From Hawksworthiomyces lignivorus (Eukaryota; Ascomycota; Sordariomycetes; Ophiostomatales; Ophiostomataceae), in NCBI GenBank assembly GCA_002917075.1, contig NTMA01000095.1, positions 93,859 through 157,858 of the forward strand: a DNA stretch of 64,000 nucleotides, in the 5' to 3' direction. The position numbers and the translations under genes are program-made. A model generated the notes under the pieces. That model worked only from the letters and a program-made list of their open reading frames with translations, was not told where the DNA came from and ran no database searches. Shown here piece by piece: positions 11,203 to 21,149 of the stretch (positions are counted from its first letter, which is position 1; every line of letters starts with the position of its first letter).

Positions 11203-12078
11203 ATGTCTCCTAGTCTTCCCGTCATTGTCTTAATCCCAGGCGCTTTTCATCGACCATCTGCCTGGAACTCCGTCGCTGAGCCATTGCGTCGTCTTGGATA
11301 TGTGGTCCTCACACCTCCGCTGGCCGTAACGGGAGACCTCACAGGAAAACTGCCCGAATCGCAGGAGTGGAAGGATATGGCGAACGCAGATCCGGTAGAT
11401 GACGCGAAGATTGTGTTGGCCACGCTGGAGCCTTTCTTTACCGAGGGCCACGAAGCAGTCATAGTCTCTCACAGCTACGGCAGTCTTCCAGCGACCGCTT
11501 CTATAGAGGGAAATACCGTGGCAGACCGTGCCGCTAAGAATCTCAAAGGCGGCATTAAGGCAGTTATCAACATAGCAGGATTTGCTTACCCAGTGCGGGG
11601 GAAAGGCATCATGGGCGACACAAGCGAAGCACCGCTGATGCCCTATCATGTACTTCAGGTGCGTATCCCCAACGCCTTATTTTTCGTTCTCTTAAATTGT
11701 AGCGGAGTGCATCATGCATCTAATACAATTTCCTGCTTGACTTACTAGGACGGCATAATTCATCTGAAAGACGAGGCAAAGGACATCTGGTTTAGCGATC
11801 TCTCCCCCGACGCACGCGAAGAAGCATGGGAGCACGTCTTCAAAGCACAAAGCCGCAAGAGCTTCACCTACTTTCCCAAATTCATCGAGTCAGATATCGC
11901 TGTTCCCAAGACGTATGTGCTTTGTGAAAATGACCAAGCCGTGCCACCTTCGTTTCAGGAGGCATTAACAAAGGTCGGGGGGTATGACCACGTTGTCAGG
12001 CTGCCATCCGGTCATGAAGCACACTTAGCTGTGCCAGAGAAGGTCGTTGACGTTATCACAAACGTTGCTAGCAGCTGA
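11203..12078 (+). CDS. Alpha/beta hydrolase (EstC/salicylate-esterase-like)
   Basis: Serine hydrolase of the AB_hydrolase_6 type, probably an esterase or lactonase acting on a small molecule. Two exons, 11203-11658 and 11749-12078, are separated by a 90-nt intron (GTGCGT..CTAG) in phase 0, giving 261 residues. The N-terminus VIVLIPGAFHRPSAWNSVAEPLRRLGY is the first strand and oxyanion loop. The nucleophile elbow is SHSYGS near residue 90. The acidic residue is in CENDQAVPP, and the catalytic His is in SGHEAHLAVPE near the C-terminus, so the triad is complete. No signal peptide, so it is probably cytosolic. The neighbouring amine oxidase on the same strand may act in the same pathway, but nothing proves it. 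Confidence 0.88.
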
Positions 12079-12606
12079 TGAGATATGATGACATCGAAAG
12101 TTTGTCATATTTGTTGGACGTTGGTAGACTGTTTGCGCAGTCGCCGTTGGAAATGTAAAGCTGTGAATTGGTAAAGTAGTGCTGAAAAAAAAACTCCATG
12201 CGAGGGGCGTACATCTTGGGGACTAAGCAGCTTCAGGAAAATAAAAAGCATGTTCATCGATCGCCATAATATGCATGTATTTGAAGCCAATGAAATATTT
12301 CAAAAACATAATAAAAATTTTCTTGCTCAAGTATCTTCAGCACGACTATGATAGTTTTGTCCCCTGAGCATACTATAAGTTAGACAGCCCCAGCTGAAAC
12401 TTAACGTCATGCACAGGGCTCCCTTTGGCAGATACAAGGGATTTACGGAGTAGGTAATAAAACCTGTGCCAAAAGCAGGGGGCGAGGGGACTAAGTAATT
12501 ACAGCCAACCCGAATGTTAAATATTAGCAGCCAGAAAAAAAAAACCCATCCGATAAAGACAACAAAAAAACCCCCGAGATGAGAGTGAACGAAGAAAAGA
12601 GAGAAA
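12079..12606. other. Intergenic region
   Basis: 3' flank of the hydrolase and of the minus-strand 5S rRNA gene. AT-rich with several A-runs. No gene seen. Confidence 0.5.
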
Positions 12607-12628
12607 AAAAAAAAAAAAAAAAAAAAAA
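12607..12628 (-). terminator. RNA polymerase III terminator of 5S rRNA
   Basis: An uninterrupted run of about 22 A on the plus strand is a T-run directly after the 3' end of the minus-strand 5S gene, the standard Pol III stop. Confidence 0.75.
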
Positions 12629-12747
12629 ACGTACAGCAGCGGGTATTCGCTGGTCGTCACCGACCCAACTACTAATCCGCCGATTACTGGTTTAACTAGG
12701 GGAGAGCGGACGGGATCCCGTGCTTTCCAGTATCTATGGCCGTACGT
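12629..12747 (-). rRNA. 5S ribosomal RNA
   Basis: A 119-nt sequence matching the fungal 5S rRNA pattern. It begins ACGTACGGCCATAG, has GGGATCCCGTCCGCTCTCCC in the middle, continues with TTAGTAGTTGGGTCGGTGACG and ends GCTGTACGT. The two ends pair to form helix I. It is identical base for base to the copy at 35579-35697 on the other strand. Dispersed single 5S genes, instead of copies inside the rDNA repeat, are usual in filamentous ascomycetes. Confidence 0.95.
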
Positions 12748-13295
12748 GAAAGGTAAACTATCTAACTTTCCTTATAAAGGCAGGTCGAAATGCGTGCAGC
12801 AGTACAGGTATTAGAGAGGCGCTTCTTATGAACAAACAGGAACGCGGAAAATCACTTTAGGGCGTAAGTACCTAAGCTTGGTCTGTACCGACGTAGCATT
12901 AAAAATGTGGGGAGGTCTGTGCTGCAAATAAGGCGTGCCAATTAATTTTCCACAGCGAGGCTGTGCATGTTGCAGACACACGAGCTCGGACAAGGTTCTG
13001 GAGCGGCCTATCCAACGACCAGATGCTGCCAGCTCTTCAGACTAACTCTTTCCGTTGGGCCTCAGGGTCCCCACGCGATTTAAAGGGGACTAGGCAAAGT
13101 GCTAGGCTTTTGTCGAGGCAAACAAGCTGGGCACCTGGTAGATAGATAGATAACGCGTTCTAAAGTGCGTATTTAGAGCAACAAGGACCTACGACGGGAT
13201 TTACGTATTGTCCTCTTCGAATAAATTATGCGCGCTGCACTATGCATCACATGTCAAAATTATAGCAGCAAGGAACTCGTTGCTAACTCAATAAG
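12748..13295. other. Intergenic region with short GATA repeat
   Basis: Upstream of the 5S gene (minus) and of the amine oxidase (plus). It contains a (GATA)3-4 microsatellite at about 13139-13152; GATA motifs can bind nitrogen regulators of the AreA type, but here they may be only a simple repeat. No gene seen. Confidence 0.45.
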
Positions 13296-15032
13296 ATGAC
13301 GATATTCCACCACCTCCAGCAAAACGCAATCCTGACTCCTGCACACATTTGTGTCGTTGGGGCAGGAATTTCAGGCCTTCGCGCTGCGCGTCTCTTAATT
13401 GACGCTGGTTTTAAAGTCACCATTCTTGAGGCACGAGACCGAATCGGCGGCCGAGTACGTTTGTCGCCATTTTGTCTCCGCCACCTTCCTCGGCTCTCAG
13501 CCAGAGCTACTGGCACTAGCTGACACCCACCGCTAGGTCTATCAGAATGACGCTTTAGGCTTCCCAGTTGACATGTGGGTGTATATTCTCAGCCACAGAC
13601 GCCTCCTGAGATTGCCCGGTGCCCAGCCTTGCAGCCATCATAAACTGACTAATTAACAGGGGTGCAAACTGGATTTATACTGCCAGCGGCGAGGACCATC
13701 CCATTATGCAATTAGCAAGGCAAACCAAAACAGCCCTTCACTTGCAGCTGGACAACAGCCGTATGTACGCCAGTGAGGGTTCCCTTATTGAGGACCCCAG
13801 AGCCCAAGAGCTACAGGATCTTATCTGGAATATTTTAGAGGCTGCTGTTGCCTACAGCATTAATCACAGTTTCGAGATATCCGCCGAAGAGTCTCTGTAT
13901 GACTACGTCAAAAAACGTCTTGCCGAGCTCGATATTTCGGATGAAGATAGGAATATACTCGTCCAGCTCAGTCAATTATGGGGAGACTATACCGGTGACC
14001 CTATTACCAAGCAGAGCTTAAAGTATATTTGGACGGAAGCTGTTTGTTTCGGAGGTGAGTATGGATTTCTGACATTCAAACCATCTCTCACCTTCCTTGC
14101 TTGTTAATTGTCAATATCGAGTCACTCATTCGGGAAACATTGTAGGAGATGAATACTATGTGATTGGCAACTTCTCAGCCATAATCACAGAAATTGCCAG
14201 GATCCCACTGGAAAAAGCTGAAGTAAGGCTTGGCACCAAAGTCGTCGACTTTGTAACTAAAGAAGATCCTGCGACGTCTTTGACCACGGTAGAACTTACA
14301 ACGCAGAGCAAAGAAACGCTGCGGTATGATGCTGTCTTGGTGACAACCCCATTGGGCTGGCTGAAGCGCAACAAACAGGCTTTTCAGCCTCCTCTGGACC
14401 AGGAGTTAGTTCAAGCCATTGATGGCATATCTGTTGGCCACCTGGAGAAAGTCTACATTAGCTTTCCCCAGGCCTTCTGGAGACAGGGCCAAGATGCCGA
14501 CGGTGAACTTGGACACATGGATCAAATCACCTGGCTGGGGCCAGCCCACACGAAAGAAACTAATACTTCTAAGTGGTACATTGGAGGCTACTGCCTCACA
14601 GCCATCGATGCTGGATCTCGCCCCACCATTCTGATATACATGTCTGGAGACTTATCTGAGCGTATCTGCTCTATCGCACACAACAGTGTGGACAAGAAGG
14701 AAGAGTATGAAAAACTCGATGCTTTCTTTAAGCCCTATTACAGCCTCTTACCCAGCTATGACGCTACTAAGCCAGCCTGTAAACCTGAAGACTACCTCGT
14801 GAGCACGTGGCGCTACGACGAGTTTGCCGGGTTTGGAAGCTATAGTAACATGCAGGTTGGGGTAGAAGGCGCCGGTCGCCATATCCGCAAATTTCAGGAG
14901 GGCATTCCTGAACAAAATATATATTTTGCTGGCGAGCATGCGGCTCCCGTTGAAGAAAGGGGTACAATGGGTGGAGCGTGGTTATCAGCAGAAATAGCAG
15001 CGCGAAAGATCATTGACAAATATGCACCTTAG
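13296..15032 (+). CDS. FAD-dependent amine oxidase (monoamine/polyamine oxidase family)
   Basis: Flavoprotein that would oxidise a primary or secondary amine to an aldehyde or imine with release of hydrogen peroxide. My model has four exons, 13296-13454, 13537-13574, 13660-14054 and 14146-15032, totalling 492 residues with all phases matching. The N-terminus has the Rossmann motif [15 protein letters not shown] followed by [11 protein letters not shown], the FAD signature of the family. GANWIY after the second intron is the conserved GA.WIH-like segment. The middle contains VVDFV..., then [13 protein letters not shown]. The C-terminus has the FAD-binding segment [28 protein letters not shown]. 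No obvious signal peptide or peroxisomal SKL ending (it ends KYAP). It neighbours an organic-ion transporter and a 2-oxoglutarate oxygenase; a shared amine or alkaloid pathway is possible but unproven. Confidence 0.92.
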
Positions 15033-15511
15033 GCAGCCCGTGAAATTACTTTCTTTTTCTCTTTCAGACTATCTCTCCAATTTTCTTATCTCTTCCGTTG
15101 TCTTCATTAACCAATTAACCCGGGATCCAGTCCTAGGGTCTATTTCTAGTTTAGAAATTTACAAAGCTTCTTTTTCCAAAACGCTAATCCCATTAAGATC
15201 CGTATTGATACGAAATAATTTAAGTGAATCTATGTGTCCGGAAGTGATGAAAGATATGATATGTGCAATACGAGAAATTTGCTAGAAGATTGAGTGTCAT
15301 GATGTTTTCAGATATTTGTGACTATCGAGAACCCTGGTTGGAGTAAGAGCACATATCTAGTCTATATGATTTTGCTATGCTTTAATAGGTCCGTGTTATA
15401 AGTTTAGAAACAAGATAGACTGTTTATCGGACCGCTGGGGGGAAACCTGATCTCCTTTTTTGCCATGCGCTGTAGTTTTTCCATATGTGCATGATCACGC
15501 CATCTTGGTTT
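15033..15511. other. Intergenic region between convergent genes
   Basis: 3' flanks of the amine oxidase and the MFS transporter. AT-rich. Nothing recognised. Confidence 0.5.
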
Positions 15512-17186
15512 CTAGCTTTCGAGGAGCAACACCGCCTTCCTGTCTCTTCTGTGCACCAAAAACCACGACAACAGCAGAGCAGTAATGTCCACTACAAGGA
15601 ATATTAAGCAGACACCGTATGACACATGGTATGTCGGGCCAAAAACTGTGCTATAGATTTGTGGTCCGGCAATGCCACTGAACTGGGCCATGGCATTGGT
15701 GAAACCGATTCCAATACCGGAAGACACAGTTCCCTCCAAGGCTCGCATCCGTTCCGGCCAAATAACAGGATACGCAGAGCCCGCACAAGAGACGGCCACA
15801 ATGAGGAAAATGTATTTCACGACACTGTTGTGGACAGTGAAAAGAATTATGTAGCAAACAATGATGGTAGAAGCAACTGATAGGCAACGATGTTAGCACT
15901 TTGAGCCTTGTTCAGCTGTAGAGGGCTCTTTTTAGCAAGTATATATACTTACTACAGACAGCAGTTGTCCATGGTCTGATGATCTTTCTGTGCAGGAAGA
16001 ATCCTAGTGTATTTAAAAACAGGAATGTGGCAACATAAGGTGGCTGAAGCATTCCGGCGGTAGCAATTAGTAACGCGAGCTTGAATTTATTGACATAAAA
16101 TGGTACCCATATTGCGAGAACATACTATGTTCATAAGCTGTGATTTGGCTGTAGTCGTGAAGCCGAGCTCGTAAATAACAGTGGGAAGAGCATAGCCGAT
16201 GCCAAATCCTCCTATGCCATGACCAATCCAGTAGAAGCTGAAGGTGTAAAATGTGGGATCAGACAGGAGCTTCCGTAGAGCCTTCCAATCCCAATTCTTT
16301 CCTGAACCTGATGGAGCTCTTTCTCCAAGACGTCCTCGGAGAAAAGCACGCTCTTCTTCGGTTAGAAAGGTGGATGTCTCCGGGTAGTCTGGCAGCCAAA
16401 AAAGAGCGACAAAAGCCAAGACAATTGCAGGTAAGCCCTCGATAATGAAGAGCCACCGCCAGCCAGAAATTCCCTGAAGCCCGTCCTGTGGGAGCTGTGG
16501 TCAGCGCGCTGCAGCTCTTAATCGGCTTCCAAAGCTCAACTTACCATGAAACTGACGGCGTATGCTAGCAACCCGCTAAGTGCACTCGATAGCTGCCCAA
16601 CGGAATAGAACAATGCAATTCTCTTTGGGAGCTCTTTTGGCTTATACCAAAATGCCATATGGTAAAGAACGGCTGGATAAAAGCCGGCTTCAGCGGCTCC
16701 AATAGCAAAACGAGCACCCATCATACCAGAGAAAGATTGTGCAGCAGCTGATGAGCAAGCCGATGCGCCCCAAAAGAAAATGAGCAGAAACATCCATCGC
16801 GATGGGCGGAAGACTTTGAGAAGCAGTGTGTTGGAAGGCTCAAAGATGAGATAGCTGTAAGAAAAGATAGATAGGGTCCATGCCCATTGGGAAGGATTGA
16901 GATTCAACTGCTTTTTAATGCCTGTGCCTTGCTCCAGATTGATAATGGCAGCATTTGAATAGTTGGCCGAATCGATGACGCGGAAAACATACACGAGAGA
17001 ATAGAAGCCAACAAGCCAGAAATCAATTTTGCGCATCACTCTGCGCTCCAGCTGTGAATCAAAAGCAGCGGCGGCAGAGACGAGACCCCCCTCTTGATCA
17101 GTGGAAGTTGCTGGCTCGTCCTTCAAGGCCGCCACTGAGTCTGTAACACCACTCTTTGATTTCTCGGAAACATCTTCAGACGCCAT
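15512..17186 (-). CDS. MFS transporter, anion:cation symporter family
   Basis: Plasma-membrane importer related to fungal nicotinate, pantothenate or allantoate permeases. Four exons, 17186-16545, 16485-16126, 16079-15953 and 15876-15512, give 497 residues with matching phases. A hydrophilic N-terminus of about 65 residues is followed by twelve predicted helices. Visible family features are VIDSANYSNAAI after the first helix, NLNPSQWAWTLSIFSYSYLIFEPSNTLL, the signature ARFAIGAAEAGFYPAVLYHM, and GWRWLFIIEGLPAI before the central loop. The loop reads LPDYPETSTFLTEEERAFLRGRL, typical of the family. It starts 865 bp from the divergent 2-oxoglutarate oxygenase, so the two may share a control region and the transporter may import the oxygenase substrate. 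Confidence 0.92.
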
Positions 17187-18050
17187 TGCTGTTGGTCTCG
17201 TTTTCTGTATGCAACTGCATCCAACAAATAAGGGAGAACAATAGAAACCAGAGTTACTGGAATTATTTTAAGAGCGAAAGATTAACCAAAGGCTGTCTGG
17301 CCTCTACGCAGCAAGCCGGGAAATGCGGCGATTACCTGGCTTTTCATACTCTATTGTGGAAGAATTTACATCAGATGACGTGGAGCAGAAGTCATTAGAT
17401 TGGGAGTCAGCCATCCGGTATAAGTGACCTAAACAGGCAATACCGAATTCTATCTATTTCAAAAACAGAATTTTCAAGAGGAAGCATTCGTCCGCAGACT
17501 GGCGTAATCTAGTCCTTCAATGGCAACTATTTCCAATGCCACGTTCGTATTACCCAGTGTCGTACTATCATGAAAGAGCGAAACGGAGGAGTTAAGAAAG
17601 ACCCAATACGGCTGAACTGCTCCCAGTTGTTCACAATGTAAGTAGATGGAAACTCCCCATCACGCCTTACACAACATTAATGGACACATTGAGCACGTAA
17701 ACATTGGGATACGCAATTGGCCAATGCAATGCTGATCCCTCGTCACAGATCGGGGAATATTCCGGATATCATCTTGTCTAGTAAATACGCGTGGGGTTGT
17801 TTTCTAGACTCAGGGTCCTTTTTCGGGAGCCCCACCCCGAATTAGGAGCCAAGCCTCTGCAATTCTTACTTCCGTCAGGACAGCGAGGCCGACGAAGCTC
17901 TTCATGTTAGCATGATATAAGGGAGTTGTCTCCCCCTGTCATGATTAATTTCTTGAATGATCGCCAATATATAAGAGTAAAAAGAAACAAGTGTAAGGGC
18001 AATATTTTTAATTCCATTTCTATCATACACCTGTATTAGATCAGTCCAGA
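17187..18050. promoter_or_regulatory. Shared divergent promoter region
   Basis: 865 bp between the divergently transcribed MFS transporter and the 2-oxoglutarate oxygenase. A TATATAAG at 17968-17975 lies about 75 bp before the oxygenase ATG. No other site is supported. Confidence 0.5.
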
Positions 18051-19367
18051 ATGGCTCCAAGTGCGATTGACGAGGTTGCCAACCAGCCCAACACTGCTGC
18101 TAAAACTATTCTTGTGAAGCCATGGAGCAGGCCTGAGACCACGAAAGAAGATCTTGATTATGCGGATTTGCCAAAGATTGACCTTTCACGTTTTGACGAG
18201 CCTGGCGGCAAACAAGAGCTTGCTGCGCAGCTTTATGACGCCATCTCCAAAGTTGGTTTCTGGTCTGTGGTGAACACAGGTTTAGATGATGAGCGCGTTT
18301 TGCGCCAGTTCAGCTTTGGCAACACTTTTTTCAAGCAGCCGCTTGAGGAAAAGAGAACTTTCCCCTGCAACTTTGCTGAAGGTGAATACTTCGGCTACCG
18401 AGAGAATTCACGCTGGATCGGCGACACTGCTGTGAAGGAGAATATTGAAATGGTGAGAGATGTTCTGTTTGGTCTATAAGAAGCCCTTCATATATATTCA
18501 TACCCCCAGTACAATTTCATTCTCTATACGGTATTCAGATAATCTAATTTTTTTTTATTTCCCCACAGCTCAACATTCCCAAGGCTATTCCAGAGTTTGA
18601 CCATGTTGGTCGTCACAAGATTGTTGAAGAAAACTATGCAGAAATTGCAGCTTTCCACCGCGACTTATGGGAGAAGGTAGCACGCAAACTCTTTGTGCTC
18701 ATTTCCATTGTGCTCGAACTACCTGAGAACTATCTCGCCGACGCCCATGACTATGACAAGAAGTCAGATGACCACCTGCGCTACATGATCTATAATGTGC
18801 GTACGCAGGATGAGTGGGATCGCGCTCAGGCTTACTCCAAGGGCGGCCACACCGACTTTGGCAGCCTCACTCTGCTGTTTTCACAACACGTCGCTGGCTT
18901 GCAAATTCGCACTCCTGAAGGTGAATGGAAGTACGTGCGGCCGGTGGAAGGCGGTATCACCTGCAACACGGCCGATACACTTACATTTTTGACGAAAGGT
19001 AGCGTTACTGTCTTCATTGCTTCTATCTCCATCTATGGTTCTCGCATTAACTGGATTAGGTTTCATTAAATCGACTGTTCATCGGGTAGTAACCCCACCC
19101 AAAGACCAGCTGAACATTCCTCGTCTTGGTTTGCTTTATTTCAGCCGTCCAGGTGACTCCACGCCGATGCGGCCAGTCCCATCACCACTTCTAGATCGCC
19201 TTGGCCTTCTTACGGATGAAGACAAGGATCCAAATGTGCCGGTGGTTACTGGCACCGATTATGTGCGAGCACGCGTAAAGGATGTGCACCACAAGACAGT
19301 CATCGACAAGCGTGCTGGAACGAGTTTTGAATTCAAAGGCCTGAAAGTCCAGAACCACTACGAGTAA
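18051..19367 (+). CDS. 2-oxoglutarate/Fe(II)-dependent oxygenase (isopenicillin-N-synthase-like)
   Basis: Non-haem iron oxygenase of the DIOX_N plus 2OG-FeII_Oxy type. Such enzymes hydroxylate, desaturate or cyclise small substrates using 2-oxoglutarate. Three exons, 18051-18452, 18569-18998 and 19060-19367, give 379 residues in frame. The N-terminal domain has LPKIDLSRFDEPGGKQELAAQL and GFWSVVNTGLDDE. The iron ligands are HTD in GGHTDFGSLTLLF near residue 226 and His in KSTVHRVV near 284. The 2-oxoglutarate-binding arginine is probably in YFSRPGD near 305, where the family usually has RxS/F-R. Thus the facial triad is complete. Divergent to an organic-anion transporter and near an amine oxidase. 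No signal peptide. Confidence 0.92.
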
Positions 19368-19961
19368 ACGGGTGTAATATGTAGCAGCACTAACTTTCTT
19401 TGGGACATATTCTAAATCAAAGTAGTCGCTGACAGCGAAAGTCAATGTGTACTGCCGAACGTTTTCAATTTGAATCTATGTATTGGCTACGCTTCATGAA
19501 ATAAAAACTTTCTGTGCATATGTTCAACTACAAAAAAAAAAAAAAAAAAAAAACTTTACCACCGCTGCATATATACTGAGCAGATTAGCTAATTCGCAAT
19601 AGTTTTCTTTAAGAAAAGACGAAAGTAACGGTGGTGCTTGTGCCGTTCTATGTCATCAACCAGAGAGCAACCGATAATGGCACCAATAGCAACATGAAGT
19701 TTCAATGTTTCGGAACAACATTAGCCTCTGCTATTCACAGGTTTAGCGGAAAATATATCGTTACCTTAGTCTTTAGTCTTGAATAACAATAAACTGCTTA
19801 AGCTAGGGCGAATAGTGCTTTTACTAACGATTTAATTAAACCAAAAGCATAAAAGTCTGAACGCACAATTATGACTATATTACTTTGTGCCAGTATGAAT
19901 ATTGAACATCATGAAGTAAGACAAAGAGGGAAGGATCCAGAAAAGATACAAAAAAATTTGT
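19368..19961. other. Intergenic region
   Basis: 3' flank of the oxygenase. A run of 22 A at 19532-19553, and an A-run near 19950-19957 that is the Pol III T-tract for the tRNA on the minus strand. No gene. Confidence 0.5.
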
Positions 19962-20047
19962 TCCCTCGAGCCGAAATCGAATCGGCGACCTTTCGGTTAC
20001 AATGAACGATTACAGCCGAACGTGATAACCTACTACACCATCAAGGG
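19962..20047 (-). tRNA. tRNA-Tyr (GTA) with intron
   Basis: Read on the minus strand, 86 nt fold as a complete cloverleaf. The acceptor stem CCCTTGA pairs with TCGAGGG and is followed by discriminator A. The D-arm begins GTGTAGT, the anticodon stem is TTCGG/CCGAA, and the T-arm is GCCGA-TTCGATT-TCGGC. The anticodon loop is 19 nt and starts CTGTAA, so the anticodon is GTA followed by a 12-nt intron after position 37; without it the loop is the standard 7 nt. C1-G72 and A73 are the eukaryotic tyrosine identity elements, and an intron is usual in tRNA-Tyr. A T-run follows the 3' end. Confidence 0.88.
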
Positions 20048-21149
20048 TTCAATGATTTTTTTTTTGCAAGACGTAGCATATATATACTAATGAGAATGGC
20101 TTCGAGAAGTCGGGTGGGGTCATGTAGACATGTAAGTAGAGTAGCTATACCACTGCGCCCTGTTGTTGTATATATTAAGACTTTGCCACTCTTTGCCTCT
20201 CTCTCAACATTTTCTTCTACCTCGGAGATTGTACCTTACGCGCGTGTTGGGAGTCTTTAGTTTCAGTTATTCCCCTGGAGCCATCACAGTGTGTTACTGT
20301 GTCTGGAGTGCAGCGTTTCTGAGATAAAAATTATTCGATACAGATGGGTAAGCATCGAGGCTTACTGAAAAACTCCTCTGGTGGTGTCTCTGGTCTCTCG
20401 TCGTCTTGGCGCCGCTTCGTGGTAGGCGTGAATGTCGGGCGGGTCGCGTATAAGCCTCGATGATTTAAATCTTGATTAAATCCAGTCCGTCAACAATTTG
20501 ATAACCGCATATACGCCACAATAGTGTGGTGTGGGAACAAGGAAGAAGACAGAAATCTGGCGGAGTTTTCAATGTAATTTAAATTGGCTGGCAGAGCACC
20601 TTCTATTGGCCAAAGCTTCTGTGCCTTTATGCTGCTTTGTATGGTCCTGGGAGTGACAGTGTAGGCCATTGTATAAATTACTAAGATACCAACTACTTCA
20701 ATACCTGGTAGGTGGATTGCTCTCGTATTGTGTACCAAACCACAACAGCCATATTTCATGTGGCTGGGTCAAATTATAGCGATTGGACGAAACACAGTCA
20801 AATTTGCAGACGATAAATACTGCGGAAGACGCAGCGTCTTACACTCTCACAACCATCATGAGACGTAGTAGTATTGTGTTACACGAAGACCAATAACGTG
20901 TTCATGTGCCATTGGATACATTCCCTTGGCTTGGTAAAGTGCAAGTTTTTGGCGAAATAAGCTGGTATCTGAACGGGTCTCTGACTATTGACATTTCCAT
21001 TGTTCTCAATCTCATGTGAAGTATTGATGCTAGCGACAATTTCTTTAACAACCGCGTGCAAAATTAGAGATCTCACAGACTTCTCATTTATGTATTAACT
21101 TCGACCTTAATCAGAAACATTTACCCTTTGATATATCACAGTTATCGCC
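20048..21149. other. Intergenic region with long-range inverted repeat
   Basis: Holds no ORF that I can support. Its notable feature is a perfect 12-bp inverted repeat with arms at 20353-20364 and 20451-20462 enclosing 86 bp (listed separately). The rest is promoter DNA of the SET-domain gene. Confidence 0.5.
20353..20462. repeat. Perfect 12-bp inverted repeat closing a ~110-nt segment
   Basis: Arms CATCGAGGCTTA and TAAGCCTCGATG are exact reverse complements, enclosing 86 nt of relatively GC-rich sequence in otherwise AT-rich DNA. It could be the closing stem of a structured RNA, but I do not recognise a known snRNA, snoRNA or SRP RNA. Confidence 0.55.
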
